Counted from the first letter of the stretch, positions 7,941 to 16,048 are shown. The stretch is 64,000 nt of DNA from Streptomyces mobaraensis NBRC 13819 = DSM 40847 (GCF_017916255.1 NZ_CP072827.1:310001-374000); one strand, 5' to 3'. Notes: generated by a model not told the origin, from the letters alone. Translations and numbers: made by a program.

Positions 7941-8945
7941 TCAGGCGAAGGCGTCCAGGCCGGTGAGCCGGGCCGAGAGGTCCCAGAGGCGGGCCGCCGA
8001 CTCGGGGTCGGCCGCCCACGGCTTGACGCCGCCGACGAGCATGTCGTCGGTGGTGGCGGGCCCGGCGATGTCGCAGTCCTGGCAGTAGACCCCGCCGTGG
8101 TCCGCCAGGAGCGGCGAGGTGGCCGCCCAGACGGCCGTCGCCGCGCCCTGGGCGGGGGACTTGAAGCCCGCCGCCGGGGTGCCGTCCGCGTCCATCCAGC
8201 CCTGGGCGATCTGTTCGTCGCGGGGAACGTGGCGCTGGAGCGGGGTGAGGATGCTGCCGGGGTGGACGGAGTAGGCCCGCAGGCCGTCGTCGGCGCCCAG
8301 GGTGTCGAGGTGCAGGGCGAACAGCGCGTTGGCCGTCTTGGACTGGGCGTAGGCGAGCCACCGGTCGTACCCGGTGCGGAAGTGGGGGTCGTGCCAGCGG
8401 ATGTCGGAGAGGAAGTGGCCGGCGGAGGCGACCGCCACGATCCGCGCCCCGGACGGGTTCAGGGCCGGACGCAGGCGGTTGACGAGAGCGTGGTGACCCA
8501 GGTGGTTGACGGCGAAGTGGAGCTCCCAGCCGGCGTCGGTGCGCGTCTCCGGGCAGGCCATGACACCGGCGTTGGCGATGAGGAGGTCGAGGGCGCGGCC
8601 GGTGGCGAGGAAGCCGTCGGCGAAGTCCCGGATGGCGGCGGGGTCGGCGAGGTCGAGCGCGTGGACGGTGACGGCGCCGTGCGGCGCGGCGGGAAGCGCC
8701 GCGCGCAGGGCCGTCTCCGCCGCGGCGGGCCGGCGGACGGCGACGAGGACGCGGGCCCCGGCCCGGGCGAGGGCCCGCGTCGCCTCCAGGCCGAGGCCCG
8801 AGGCGCCGCCGGTGACCAGGGCGGTCCGGCCGGTGAGGTCGACGCCCGCCAGGACGTCGTCGGCGGTGCCGGCGGCTCCGAAACCGGAACCGAGCGGGCG
8901 CTGCCGCCGCATGCGGTCCGCCGGCGCGTGGTGCGGTGTGTTCAT
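7941..8945 (-). CDS. SDR-family oxidoreductase (retinol-dehydrogenase-like)
   Basis: A 334-residue short-chain dehydrogenase/reductase. The cofactor loop is TGGASGLG (~45-52), NAG occurs in LIANAGVMA, and the catalytic Tyr-x-x-x-Lys is YAQSKTAN near 195-200. The Asn of HFAVNHLGH is also conserved. Length and pattern fit the retinol dehydrogenase/WWOX-like group often labelled NAD(P)-dependent oxidoreductase; the substrate is unknown. It is divergent from a MerR regulator, and the 54-bp gap holds a MerR-type promoter (19-bp spacer) reading into this gene. It is therefore probably induced by the ligand of that regulator. The transcript would start almost at the ATG and be leaderless. Confidence 0.88.
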   Translation of the reverse strand: MNTPHHAPADRMRRQRPLGSGFGAAGTADDVLAGVDLTGRTALVTGGASGLGLEATRALARAGARVLVAVRRPAAAETALRAALPAAPHGAVTVHALDLADPAAIRDFADGFLATGRALDLLIANAGVMACPETRTDAGWELHFAVNHLGHHALVNRLRPALNPSGARIVAVASAGHFLSDIRWHDPHFRTGYDRWLAYAQSKTANALFALHLDTLGADDGLRAYSVHPGSILTPLQRHVPRDEQIAQGWMDADGTPAAGFKSPAQGAATAVWAATSPLLADHGGVYCQDCDIAGPATTDDMLVGGVKPWAADPESAARLWDLSARLTGLDAFA

Positions 8946-8952
8946 GGCCGGG

Positions 8953-8983
8953 ACGCTAGAAGCTGGAGTGCGGTCCAGGTCAA
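8953..8983 (-). promoter_or_regulatory. MerR-type promoter/operator, 19-bp spacer
   Basis: On the minus strand TTGACC (8983-8978) and TAGCGT (8958-8953) are separated by 19 bp, the long spacing typical of MerR-activated promoters. A dyad CTGGA-6 bp-TCCAG (8963-8978) lies in the spacer. The -10 box ends 7 bases before the SDR start codon. Confidence 0.75.
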
Positions 8984-8999
8984 GCTAGGCTGCGGCGTC

Positions 9000-9470
9000 A
9001 TGGACACAAGCGCGGACGACACGGGTGTGTGCGACGGCCGCTCCCCGGACGAGGGCCGCTCCATAGGCGAGACCGTACGGGCGACCGGGATGAGCGTGGA
9101 CACGCTGCGGTTCTTCGAGCGCGAGGGCCTGCTGCTGCGCCCGGTCCCGCGGAACGCGGCGGGCCGGCGGGTGTACGAACGGGCGGACGTGGACTGGCTG
9201 TTGCTCGTCGCCCGGCTCCGGGCGTCGGGCATGCCGGTGGCGACCGTCGCGCGGTTCGCGGAGCTGGTGCGGTCGGGGCCCGGGAACGAGGCGCTGCGGC
9301 TGGAGCTGCTCCGCGAGCACGAACGGGCGGTGCGCGCGAGGATCGCCGCCCTCGGCGAGGACCTGGAGATCATCCGGAACAAGGTGACAATCTACGAGCG
9401 GCATGTGCGCGAGGGGACGGCCGCCGGGGTCTGGGCGCCGGTTCCTTCGGCGCCGGGCGACGCGCCATAA
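9000..9470 (+). CDS. MerR-family transcriptional regulator
   Basis: A 156-residue regulator with a MerR winged helix-turn-helix: SIGETVRATGMSVDTLRFFE at ~21-40, then EREGLL and RRVYERADVDWL. A C-terminal coiled coil at ~105-140 (LRLELLREHERAVRARI) would dimerise it. There are no Cys clusters for metal sensing, so an organic ligand is more likely. It is transcribed away from the SDR gene and very likely controls it through the dyad in the shared 54-bp gap. The ATG at 9000 fits the start of the conserved domain; the long open frame upstream is an artefact of high GC. Confidence 0.9.
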   Translation: MDTSADDTGVCDGRSPDEGRSIGETVRATGMSVDTLRFFEREGLLLRPVPRNAAGRRVYERADVDWLLLVARLRASGMPVATVARFAELVRSGPGNEALRLELLREHERAVRARIAALGEDLEIIRNKVTIYERHVREGTAAGVWAPVPSAPGDAP

Positions 9471-9638
9471 GCCCTGACCTCGCTGGTCCCGACCTCGGCG
9501 GTAGTTCCACGACCTCGCCACTCCCGTCGCATGAGCCCCGCCGACCTGGGTAACAGCCCGTTCACCGCGGACGGCGTGCCCCCTCATCGGCACCGCGCGG
9601 CACCCCCACAGGGAAATCGGTGAAAGGAGTGGTGACCC

Positions 9639-9873
9639 GTGTTGATGGCTCACCCCGCTGTCCTGGCGAATCTCGTGGAGCAGTACACGGCGCTCGACCT
9701 GCTGCACGTGGAGTCGGGTGACCCGGAGGCGCGGCAGCGGCTGGACGACGTCGCCTACCTCCTCTGCCTGGCCACGGGCACCAACGACGTGGACGCGGCG
9801 CTGATCGCCGCCCGCTACCGGCTGCCGGGCGCCCCGGGTACAGGACGATTCCCTGCTCGCCGCGGGCGAATGA
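9639..9873 (+). pseudogene. DUF5133-like gene with a frameshift near its 3' end
   Basis: The first ~65 codons read MLMAHPAVLANLVEQYTALD, then a conserved LATGTNDVDAALIAARYRLPGA, as expected for the small Streptomyces DUF5133 family. Near 9831-9841 the frame breaks. The expected ending (QDDSLLAAGE, stop at 9871-9873) lies in another frame, starting at CAG 9841. In the original frame the ribosome would read through into the next gene. AAGGAG lies nine bases before GTG 9639; an ATG at 9645 is also possible. A sequencing error or a genuine mutation would look the same here. Confidence 0.65.
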
Positions 9874-9989
9874 ACGCGGGCGGCCCCGCCCCGCCGGCCG
9901 GGCGCCGTGTGAACCTCCGGCGGAGGGGTAACCGGAGGGCTCGGAAAGCGAGTACTCGTCACGCACGAAAAACGCAGGGAGGACACACC

Positions 9990-10232
9990 ATGGCCACGGG
10001 TGAAACCGGATTCAGCGACGTCGTCTTCGATCTCGTCTCCGTGCAGTACCACTCGCTCAAGGCGGGCCACGATTACGGGCAGTACGTCCGTGACGCCGAG
10101 AACGCCGGCAAGAAGGAGATCGCGGAGTTCTTCCGCTCGGTCATGGCCGAGGACTCGCGCCGCGCGGCCGAGTGCCACCGGTTCCTCAAGGAGCTGTCGG
10201 GGACGAAGGACGCGGGCCCGGCCGCGGGCTGA
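9990..10232 (+). CDS. Conserved 80-residue hypothetical protein
   Basis: A small, probably all-helical protein: MATGETGFSDVVFDLVSVQY, then HDYGQYVRDAENAGKKEIAE and a charged end. GGGAGG lies seven bases before the ATG. The pattern of amphipathic helices with several acidic and His residues recalls ferritin-like or four-helix small proteins of streptomycetes, but no metal motif is certain. It lies in the same frame as the broken DUF5133-like gene upstream, so the frameshift there could yield a 197-residue fusion with this protein as its C-terminus. Function is unknown. Confidence 0.75.
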   Translation: MATGETGFSDVVFDLVSVQYHSLKAGHDYGQYVRDAENAGKKEIAEFFRSVMAEDSRRAAECHRFLKELSGTKDAGPAAG

Positions 10233-10565
10233 ACAGCCGGGACCATAGTCGGAGGGGGCCGTTCCGTCCGGTGCGGCCCCCTCGTCCCGTCCATTCGGGG
10301 AACTCCGCGTCCGGCGACGGCCGTAAAACGTGCCGAAATGCGCGGCCGGAATTCCGGCCGGATTGCGGAAACCTCCGGCCGGGGGTTGGCTGGAAGCGGC
10401 GGTTCCGCACGCGTACGGCCGCCGGCCGGAATTCGGTTCCCGGAGCATCCGGGAGCCGGACCTGTTCGGGCGCCCTGTCCCGTCGCTTTTCCGACGCGGC
10501 GCCCGGCCGGAAACGGCGCCCGGCCGAAAACGCAGTGAAACGAGTGCGGAGGAACCGCCGTCGAT
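10233..10565. other. 333-bp intergenic region with an 18-bp palindrome
   Basis: No gene is supported here. It contains a perfect palindrome CGGCCGGAATTCCGGCCG at 10343-10360, and a second GGCCGGAATTC at about 10424. The spacing suggests an operator or DNA-binding site upstream of the DUF6098 gene, but no known consensus is recognised. Confidence 0.6.
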
Positions 10566-11030
10566 ATGACCGCCCCGGATGCCCTGCCCGTTCTGACGTC
10601 CCTCGACGACCTGGTCGCCATGGTCGAGCGAGGCAAGAACCTGTTCGTGCGGTGGTCGCGCGGTCCCGGGACGGATCTGGGTCCCGCCTCCAGCACCGAC
10701 GACCTCACCGGCACCAGCCTGCCCGGCCTGTCCGTCAACGCCCTCGACGTCGAACCGTGGTGGGACGACCGCCCGCTGCGGCTCTGGGTCGCCCGGCGCC
10801 TCTACGACTACTGCCACCTGCGCCGCGACAAGGGCCCCGGGGTGCGGCCCTGGGTGCTCGAGGGCCGGGAGATCGGCCGGGGGCCCGACAACGAGCCGCT
10901 GGTCCGGGACGCACGGCCGCTCGCCTGGATCGGTACGGAAGTGATCGACGAGGCGGAGCGCGAGGTCGTCCGCCAGCGCGGCCCCTGGGGCCCGCTCCGC
11001 CGGTCGGCCGACGGCGAACCGGCGGGCTGA
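10566..11030 (+). CDS. DUF6098-like protein
   Basis: A 154-residue cytoplasmic protein. Conserved-looking blocks are LFVRWSRGPGTDL, SSTDDLTGTSLPGLS, VEPWWDDRPLRLWVARRLYDY and a Trp/Pro-rich GVRPWVLEG. The pattern matches the streptomycete family I know as DUF6098, whose function is unknown. GGAGGA lies 12 bases before the ATG. It is preceded by a region with a strong palindrome and followed by three 17-bp repeats and a terminator. No catalytic residues can be proposed. Confidence 0.78.
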   Translation: MTAPDALPVLTSLDDLVAMVERGKNLFVRWSRGPGTDLGPASSTDDLTGTSLPGLSVNALDVEPWWDDRPLRLWVARRLYDYCHLRRDKGPGVRPWVLEGREIGRGPDNEPLVRDARPLAWIGTEVIDEAEREVVRQRGPWGPLRRSADGEPAG

Positions 11031-11069
11031 GCGCGGCGGCGCGCGGAGGGTGAAGCACGGCCGGGGGGC

Positions 11070-11120
11070 GCGGAAGGCCGAGGCAAGCGGAAGGCCAAGG
11101 CAAGCGGAAGGCCGAGGCAA
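11070..11120. repeat. Three tandem 17-bp repeats
   Basis: The unit GCGGAAGGCCGAGGCAA occurs three times head to tail (11070-11086, 11087-11103, 11104-11120); the middle copy has one G-to-A change. The array directly abuts the terminator stem at 11121. Confidence 0.92.
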
Positions 11121-11146
11121 GGGGCGCGGGGAGAACCCCGCGCCCC
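11121..11146. terminator. 11-bp perfect terminator hairpin
   Basis: The stem 11121-11131/11136-11146 is perfect over 11 bp with an AGAA loop, followed by TTTC. It lies between the convergent DUF6098 and DUF72 genes and can serve both. Confidence 0.85.
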
Positions 11147-11182
11147 TTTCGCACACCCTTCTCCCGCCCCTCCCGCCCGTCC

Positions 11183-12061
11183 TCACGCCGCCAGCAGTTC
11201 CCGCATCACCGCCGCCGACCGCACCGCCGCGTCGCCGCAGCAGTTGTTGAACAGCACATGGACCTGCTCGGCCTCCCCGGCCAGCCGCCGGATCCGGTCG
11301 CGCCAGGGCGCCAGTTCCTCGGCGGTGTAGGAATGCCGGTACGCGTCCTCCTTCCCGCCGGTGCGCCACGCGGCCGACCGCCCGTGGAAGCGGACCACCG
11401 CCAGCTCGGGCCGGGTGACGGCGGCCACCGGCGGCACGGCGTCGGGCACGTCCTGGGCGGTGTCCACGGCCACCAGCGACATCCCGTGCGCCCGCAGCAC
11501 ATCCAGGGTGCGCTCCCGCTCCCCCGGGGCCAGCCAGCCCGGGTGCCGGAACTCGACGGCCAGCGGCAACCGGCCCGCGCGCCGCCGGCACTCGGCCAGG
11601 AACGCGTGCCCCCGCTCCCCCGCCCGCACCCACGGCGGAAACTGCAGCAGCACCGCCCCAAGCCTCCCCGCGTCCCACAGCGGGCGCAGCGCGCCGGTGA
11701 AGCGCTGCCACAGTTCGTCCACCACGCCGCGCGGGAGCCGGGCGGGGGTCAGCCGGCGCTGCGGGGGGCCGGGCGGCCGGAGGTCGGGCGGCAGCGCGCC
11801 GGCGCGGGCGGAGTGGCCGGTCAGGGTGGCGAACGCCTTGACGTCGAAGACGAAGCCGGGCGGGGTGCGGTCCGCCCAGAGCGTGCAGTTGCGGGTGCTG
11901 GGCAGCCCGTAGTACGTCGCGTCGACCTCCACGACGGGGAACCGGGCGGCGTAGTGCCGCAGCCGCTCCTCGGGGTCGTCGCGCGCGGCCGGCGGGTACC
12001 AGCCGCTGGCCCGCAGGGCGGGGTCGGTCCAGGAGCAGGTGCCGACGAGGTACTTTTCCAT
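11183..12061 (-). CDS. DUF72 (YecE-like) protein
   Basis: A 292-residue protein of the DUF72/YecE family. It opens with the typical YLVGTCSWTDPALRASGWYP and has VVEVDATYYGLPS, FVFDVKAFATLTGH and a C-terminal VHVLFNNCCGDAAV, all standard family blocks that build a TIM-barrel-like fold. The biochemical role is unknown. It is complete and of usual length, with ATG at 12061. It converges with the DUF6098 gene. The next gene rightward is divergent, so this is a single transcription unit. Confidence 0.92.
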   Translation of the reverse strand: MEKYLVGTCSWTDPALRASGWYPPAARDDPEERLRHYAARFPVVEVDATYYGLPSTRNCTLWADRTPPGFVFDVKAFATLTGHSARAGALPPDLRPPGPPQRRLTPARLPRGVVDELWQRFTGALRPLWDAGRLGAVLLQFPPWVRAGERGHAFLAECRRRAGRLPLAVEFRHPGWLAPGERERTLDVLRAHGMSLVAVDTAQDVPDAVPPVAAVTRPELAVVRFHGRSAAWRTGGKEDAYRHSYTAEELAPWRDRIRRLAGEAEQVHVLFNNCCGDAAVRSAAVMRELLAA

Positions 12062-12171
12062 GTGCCGGCGGTTACCCCGTCACGGCGCCGGTCCGCACGC
12101 TTCGTCCGCACGCCTCGTCCGCGCCTCCACCGGTGCGGTTGAACTCCCCCCGGCCGGTTATCCGTTGGGGC

Positions 12172-13173
12172 GTGACGGCGACGGAGAAGAGCACGGCGGG
12201 GGCCGGTCCGGACCCCCAGGTCGAGCGGCGGGCCCCGGACGAGCCGACGCGACTGCGCGCCCGCTCGTGGAGGTCGGTGCTGCGGCGGACGGCGACGGAG
12301 TTCGTGGACGACGAACTGGCGGACCGCGCGGCCGGGTTGACGTACTACACGATGCTGTCCCTCTTCCCGGCGCTGCTGGTGCTGGTGTCGCTGCTGGGCG
12401 TCGCCGGGAAGTCGGCGGCGGAGAAGCTGCTGGCGAACCTGGAGCATCTGACGCCCGGTCCGGTGCAGGACATCCTCACCGGCGCGGTGCGCCAGGCGAG
12501 CGCGAGCGGCGGCACCGGTTCCGTACTGGCGGTGACGGGCCTGCTGGGCGCGCTGTGGTCCGCCTCCGGCTATGTGGCGGCGTTCATCCGCGCCTCCAAC
12601 GCCGTCTACGACATCAAGGAGGGGCGGCCGGTGTGGAAGCTGACACCGCTGCGCCTCGTGGTGACCCTGGTGCTGATGCTGCTGGCGACGGCGAGCGCGC
12701 TGATCGTGGTGTTCACCGGCGGCATCGCCCGGCAGGCGGGCACCGCCCTGGGCGTCGGCGACGAGGCGCTGGCGGTGTGGTCGGTGGTCAAGTGGCCGGT
12801 GCTCGTGCTGCTGGTGACGGTCATGATCGCGCTGCTGTACTGGGCGGCGCCGAACGTGCGCGGGCGCGGCTTCCGCTGGGTGACGCCGGGGAGTCTGGTG
12901 GCCCTGGCGCTGTGGATGGCGGTCTCGGCGGGCTTCGCGCTGTACGTGGCGAACTTCGGCACCTACAACAAGGTGTACGGGACCTTCGCCGGTCTCATCG
13001 TCTTCCTGATGTGGCTGTGGTTCACCAATCTCGCGATCCTGCTGGGCCTGGAGTTCGACGCCGAGCTGAGCCGGGAGCGGGCGATCCTCGGCGGCCACCC
13101 GGAGGACGAGGAGCCGTACGTGCCGCCCCGGGACACCCGCGCCTGGCCGCCGGGCGACGACGGCGCGGCGTAG
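12172..13173 (+). CDS. YihY/BrkB-family inner-membrane protein
   Basis: A ~333-residue membrane protein of the YihY (formerly BrkB) family. After a charged N-terminus come the family signature ELADRAAGLTYYTMLSLFPA (~55-75) and about six hydrophobic helices, including LLGALWSASGYVAAFIRASN and FAGLIVFLMWLWFTNLAILLG. A hydrophilic C-tail follows. The family was once called RNase BN, wrongly, and its function is still unclear; membrane transport has been suggested. I use GTG 12172; a GTG at 12133 adds 13 residues, and neither has a clear ribosome site. It ends at a strong hairpin shared with a convergent gene. Confidence 0.9.
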   Translation: MTATEKSTAGAGPDPQVERRAPDEPTRLRARSWRSVLRRTATEFVDDELADRAAGLTYYTMLSLFPALLVLVSLLGVAGKSAAEKLLANLEHLTPGPVQDILTGAVRQASASGGTGSVLAVTGLLGALWSASGYVAAFIRASNAVYDIKEGRPVWKLTPLRLVVTLVLMLLATASALIVVFTGGIARQAGTALGVGDEALAVWSVVKWPVLVLLVTVMIALLYWAAPNVRGRGFRWVTPGSLVALALWMAVSAGFALYVANFGTYNKVYGTFAGLIVFLMWLWFTNLAILLGLEFDAELSRERAILGGHPEDEEPYVPPRDTRAWPPGDDGAA

Positions 13174-13209
13174 GAGGCGCGGGAGGGGCCTCCGCCCGGG
13201 AGAACGCCC

Positions 13210-13238
13210 GGGGGCGCGAGGCTCGGCCTCGCGCCCCC
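13210..13238. terminator. 13-bp perfect terminator hairpin
   Basis: Arms 13210-13222 and 13226-13238 pair perfectly over 13 bp around a TCG loop. It lies between the convergent YihY and secreted SH3-like genes. Confidence 0.88.
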
Positions 13239-13247
13239 GACCGCTGT

Positions 13248-13559
13248 CTACCAGCTCCAGTAGCCGTGCGAGATCCAGCCGGACACGCCCGTGGTCACGT
13301 CGTAGACCTTGTCCCACTGACCGTCGCCCGAGACGTCGCGGTGCGCGAGGCGGTGGTCGCTGTAGCACAGGCCGACGACCGAGGCCGACGTGCTCGCGGC
13401 GGCGCGGATGCGCACGCCCTCGCCCGTGCAGTGGCCGTAGACGTCGTCGGCGTGGGCCGGCGCCGCCAGCGCGGCGCCGCCGAGCGTGGCGGCGGCCAGC
13501 AGGCCCGCCATCGCGGCGGCACGCTTGCCCGCGGTCTTCCCCCGGTTTTCGGATGTCAC
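13248..13559 (-). CDS. Secreted SH3b-like protein (103 aa)
   Basis: A small exported protein. GTG 13559 has AAGGAG six bases upstream and gives a good signal peptide: charged VTSENRGKTAGKR, hydrophobic AMAGLLAAATLGGAALA and an AHA cleavage site near 39. The mature ~65 residues have a bacterial SH3-like pattern: GVRIRAAASTSASVVGL, then a region with DVSGDGQWDKVYD and the final GWISHGYW. Such domains bind cell-wall peptides or act as targeting modules; here it stands alone. A longer frame upstream to 13667 lacks a start with a ribosome site and is rejected. It is divergent from the gene at 13799. Confidence 0.82.
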   Translation of the reverse strand: MTSENRGKTAGKRAAAMAGLLAAATLGGAALAAPAHADDVYGHCTGEGVRIRAAASTSASVVGLCYSDHRLAHRDVSGDGQWDKVYDVTTGVSGWISHGYWSW

Positions 13560-13638
13560 TTGTCGCTCCTTGCTTTCGGTTTCACACCGGTCACCGCTGG
13601 TCGCGGGGCCGGCGAGGAGGAACGTATCAGCAGATGAT

Positions 13639-13668
13639 CTTGAAAACGGGCCCTGAAGCCGTTTCAAG
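13639..13668. promoter_or_regulatory. Imperfect inverted repeat in a divergent promoter region
   Basis: CTTGAAAACGG (13639-13649) faces CCGTTTCAAG (13659-13668), pairing over 10 bp with one extra A. The area is AT-richer than its surroundings and lies between two divergent genes, so an operator is plausible. No regulator is identified. Confidence 0.45.
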
Positions 13669-13798
13669 ACATGTTCATGATTAAACAGTGACAGTGCCGC
13701 GCCGCCGCCCGGCGCGCATGCCCGGCGGCCGGCCGGGCACCCGGTACTCGGGCCGGACGACCACGGCCGTACACGGACGATCGAGCGGAGGACCGCGC

Positions 13799-14008
13799 AT
13801 GACCGACAAGGACGCCCCGGAGCACCAGGCCGGAAAGCCCCGCACCGCCGCCGAGGAGGCGGTCGAGGAGCTCGTGGAGCTCACGGAACGCCCCGACCGG
13901 CGGCACGAGCGGGACGCGGCCGACGCCATGACGCCCAACCCGGGCGCCCAGGAGTCCGTCCAGCGCGAGCGGCGCGGCGGCGCGCGTCCCGCCCGCGACC
14001 GGGGCTGA
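13799..14008 (+). CDS. Small highly charged hypothetical protein (69 aa)
   Basis: A 69-residue hydrophilic protein rich in Glu, Arg and Asp (EEAVEELVELTERPDRRHER), probably disordered with one amphipathic helix. GGAGG precedes the ATG by eight bases. No domain is recognised. It is followed by other small acidic and stress-type genes (DUF5709, an SDR and DUF2795 on the opposite strand), a neighbourhood typical of general stress genes in streptomycetes; that link is inference. Confidence 0.68.
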   Translation: MTDKDAPEHQAGKPRTAAEEAVEELVELTERPDRRHERDAADAMTPNPGAQESVQRERRGGARPARDRG

Positions 14009-14202
14009 GGAGCGGGTCGGGAGGCCACCGGGAGCGGGGCCCGGCACGGCACGCCGGCCGGGCGCGCCCCGGGCCCGGCCGCCCGCCCCGGGAAGTCATG
14101 GAACCCAGGGAACCCGCACGGCCCCGAGGAGCGCCGGGCAGCCGCACGGAGGAGACTGGAGGTGACGTCGCTGCGGGGCCGCGCGGGAGGAAGGAGCGCA
14201 GC

Positions 14203-14682
14203 ATGTCCGACGACGCGATGGGTGACGAGGTCTATCAGCCGGTGCGTTCCGACACCCGGGACAACCCCGACGACCTGGACCTGGAGAACGCGCTCGACGG
14301 CGACGGCCTGGACGAGGTGCTCGACGAGGGCTGGTCGCCGCCGGAGAAGCCGCTGGCCGTGACCCACCACGGCACCACGGCCCGTGAGCAGCGCGAACGG
14401 GAGACGCTGGACCAGCGGCTCGCCGAGGAGGTGCCCGAGCCGGCCGTCCCCGACGGCGACGGCATCGGGGACGCGCCGCGCGACGGGGAGCCGATCGACG
14501 AGGAGGCCGGCGACGAGCGCGCGGGCCGCCTGACCGGCACGTGGGACCTGATGCCGCCCCGAGTGAACGACATCTACGCGCGGGACGTCGGCGTCAACGG
14601 CGGGGCCGCCTCCGCCGAGGAGGCGGCGATGCACGTGGTGCCCGAGGAACCCGTCGTCCCGCCGGAGGAGTTCGAGGGCTGA
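14203..14682 (+). CDS. DUF5709-family protein
   Basis: A 159-residue acidic protein beginning MSDDAMGDEVYQPV with blocks LDEVLDEGWSPPEKPLAV, GTTAREQRERETLDQRLAEE, GDERAGRL and a C-terminal DVGVNGGAASAEEAAMHV. This matches the DUF5709 family of actinomycetes. Family members are small and soluble, without known activity. AGGAAGGAG stands about 8 bases before ATG 14203, so the longer upstream frame to 14098 is not used. It converges on an SDR gene. The composition (Asp/Glu-rich) suggests largely unstructured ends. Confidence 0.85.
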   Translation: MSDDAMGDEVYQPVRSDTRDNPDDLDLENALDGDGLDEVLDEGWSPPEKPLAVTHHGTTAREQRERETLDQRLAEEVPEPAVPDGDGIGDAPRDGEPIDEEAGDERAGRLTGTWDLMPPRVNDIYARDVGVNGGAASAEEAAMHVVPEEPVVPPEEFEG

Positions 14683-14713
14683 TCCGAGGAGGACACGTCC
14701 GGCGGGACGACGG

Positions 14714-15520
14714 TCAGACGCGGCGCCAGGAGTCGTCCTCCAGGTGCGAGCCGGCCTGGGGTCCCATCCGCAGCATCCCGCCGTCCACGCTCCACGACGC
14801 GCCGGTGACGTAGGACGCCTCGCTCCCGCAGAGGAAGGCGATCACCGCGGCCACCTCCCGGGCGTCCCCGGGCCGTCCCGCCGGTACGCCGGGGCGGCGC
14901 ACCCGGTGCACGTCGACGTCTTCCTGGCCGGTCATGGGGGTGGCGATCTCGCCGGGCGCGACGGCGTTGACGGTGATGCCGTGTTCGGCGAGTTCCAGGG
15001 CCATGACCTGGGTGAGCAGACCGAGGCCGCCCTTGGCCGCGCAGTAGGGGGCGGCGCCGACGCGCGGCTGGTGCTCGTGGACGCTGGTCACGTTGACGAT
15101 CCGGCCGCCGTCGCCCTGCCGGATCATCCGCCGTGCGGCGCGCTGGCCGCACAGGAACGGCCCGACGAGGTCGACGTCGAGCACGCGGCGCACGGTCTCC
15201 AGGTCGAGGTCGAGGTAGGGCGCGGCGGTACCGGTGCCGGCGTTGTTGACGAGGACGTCGATCCGGCCCAGTTCGTCGGCCAGCGCGTCGACGGCGTCGG
15301 CGGCCTCGGGCAGCAGGGTCAGGTCCATCCTGGCCAGGGCGGCGCGCCGCCCGTGGGCGCGGACCTCCTCGGCGGTGCCTTCGGCGCCCTCCCGGTCGCT
15401 GTGCCAGGTGATGCCGACGTCGAGGCCCTGCCGGGCCAGGTGGACGGCCGTGGCGCGGCCGATGCCGGAGTCGGCACCGGTGACGACCGCGACGCGGGGG
15501 CCGGCCGGGTGGCTGCTCAT
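14714..15520 (-). CDS. SDR-family oxidoreductase (3-oxoacyl-ACP-reductase-like)
   Basis: A 268-residue classical short-chain dehydrogenase. The NAD(P) loop is VTGADSGIGRATA (~13-25), NNAGTGTA (~93), catalytic Ser in VTSVHEH and Tyr-x-x-x-Lys in YCAAKGG (~160). The C-terminus SEASYVTGASWSVDGGMLRMG is typical of glucose-1-dehydrogenase or FabG-like members. The substrate is unknown. I start at ATG 15520, preceded by GAGAGGAG; the open frame further upstream is low-complexity. It converges with DUF5709 and is followed upstream by a GC-rich gap with many short inverted repeats. Confidence 0.9.
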   Translation of the reverse strand: MSSHPAGPRVAVVTGADSGIGRATAVHLARQGLDVGITWHSDREGAEGTAEEVRAHGRRAALARMDLTLLPEAADAVDALADELGRIDVLVNNAGTGTAAPYLDLDLETVRRVLDVDLVGPFLCGQRAARRMIRQGDGGRIVNVTSVHEHQPRVGAAPYCAAKGGLGLLTQVMALELAEHGITVNAVAPGEIATPMTGQEDVDVHRVRRPGVPAGRPGDAREVAAVIAFLCGSEASYVTGASWSVDGGMLRMGPQAGSHLEDDSWRRV

Positions 15521-15732
15521 CCGCGGACTCCTCTCGTACGGGCGGTTTCCGTGCGGGCCGCCGGCCGTGGCCGGGGCCCCGCGGGTGGGTACCCGGCCGG
15601 CGGGGCCGCACACGGGCCCCGGAAGGACACCGCGCGCCGCCGGGCCGGGCCCGGGCCCCGAGGGGCGGCGGGCCGGCCGCGGCGGCGCGCGGTGTCGTTC
15701 CGGGGCCATCCCCGGAGGAGTCGTCCGGCGGG

Positions 15733-15930
15733 CTATTTCTTCTTGGTGACGGCCTCGGTCACGGCCGCCGGCGAGTCGTACTCCTTCTTGGGCATCGAGC
15801 TGAGCGCGTCCAGCGTGGTCTTGTCCGCGCCCTTCTTCTTGGCGTGTTCGACGAGGGTTTCCTTGTCGGCGGGGTAGTGCATGCCGCCGAGGCTCTTCTG
15901 GAGCTCAATGGGGTTCGGCTTCGCTGTCAT
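15733..15930 (-). CDS. DUF2795 protein (65 aa)
   Basis: A 65-residue protein with the DUF2795 pattern: LQKSLGGMHYPADKETLVEH, then KKGADKTTLDALSSMP, KKEYDSPAAVTEAV and a Lys-rich tail. This is a small helical domain, common in actinomycetes and cyanobacteria, with no known activity. ATG 15930 with GGAG upstream; the open frame to 16182 is not supported. It is divergent from the membrane protein at 16049. Confidence 0.87.
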   Translation of the reverse strand: MTAKPNPIELQKSLGGMHYPADKETLVEHAKKKGADKTTLDALSSMPKKEYDSPAAVTEAVTKKK

Positions 15931-16048
15931 GAGCTCCGGGTACCCGTGCGACGCCAGGGGATGAGCGGGCGCCCGGGATTCACCCGGACGGCCGTGCTCC
16001 CGGAACCCCGCTGCGCCGTCCTCCGGCCCTCCGCATAAGGTGGCGATC

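Noticed and set aside
7683..9470. 595-residue plus-strand frame ending in the MerR regulator
   Set aside because: Its first 439 codons are antisense to the SDR gene and the mini-protein; the regulator starts at ATG 9000.
9476..9517. Three GACCTCG repeats after the MerR gene
   Set aside because: Short, irregularly spaced (15 and 20 bases) and expected by chance in GC-rich DNA.
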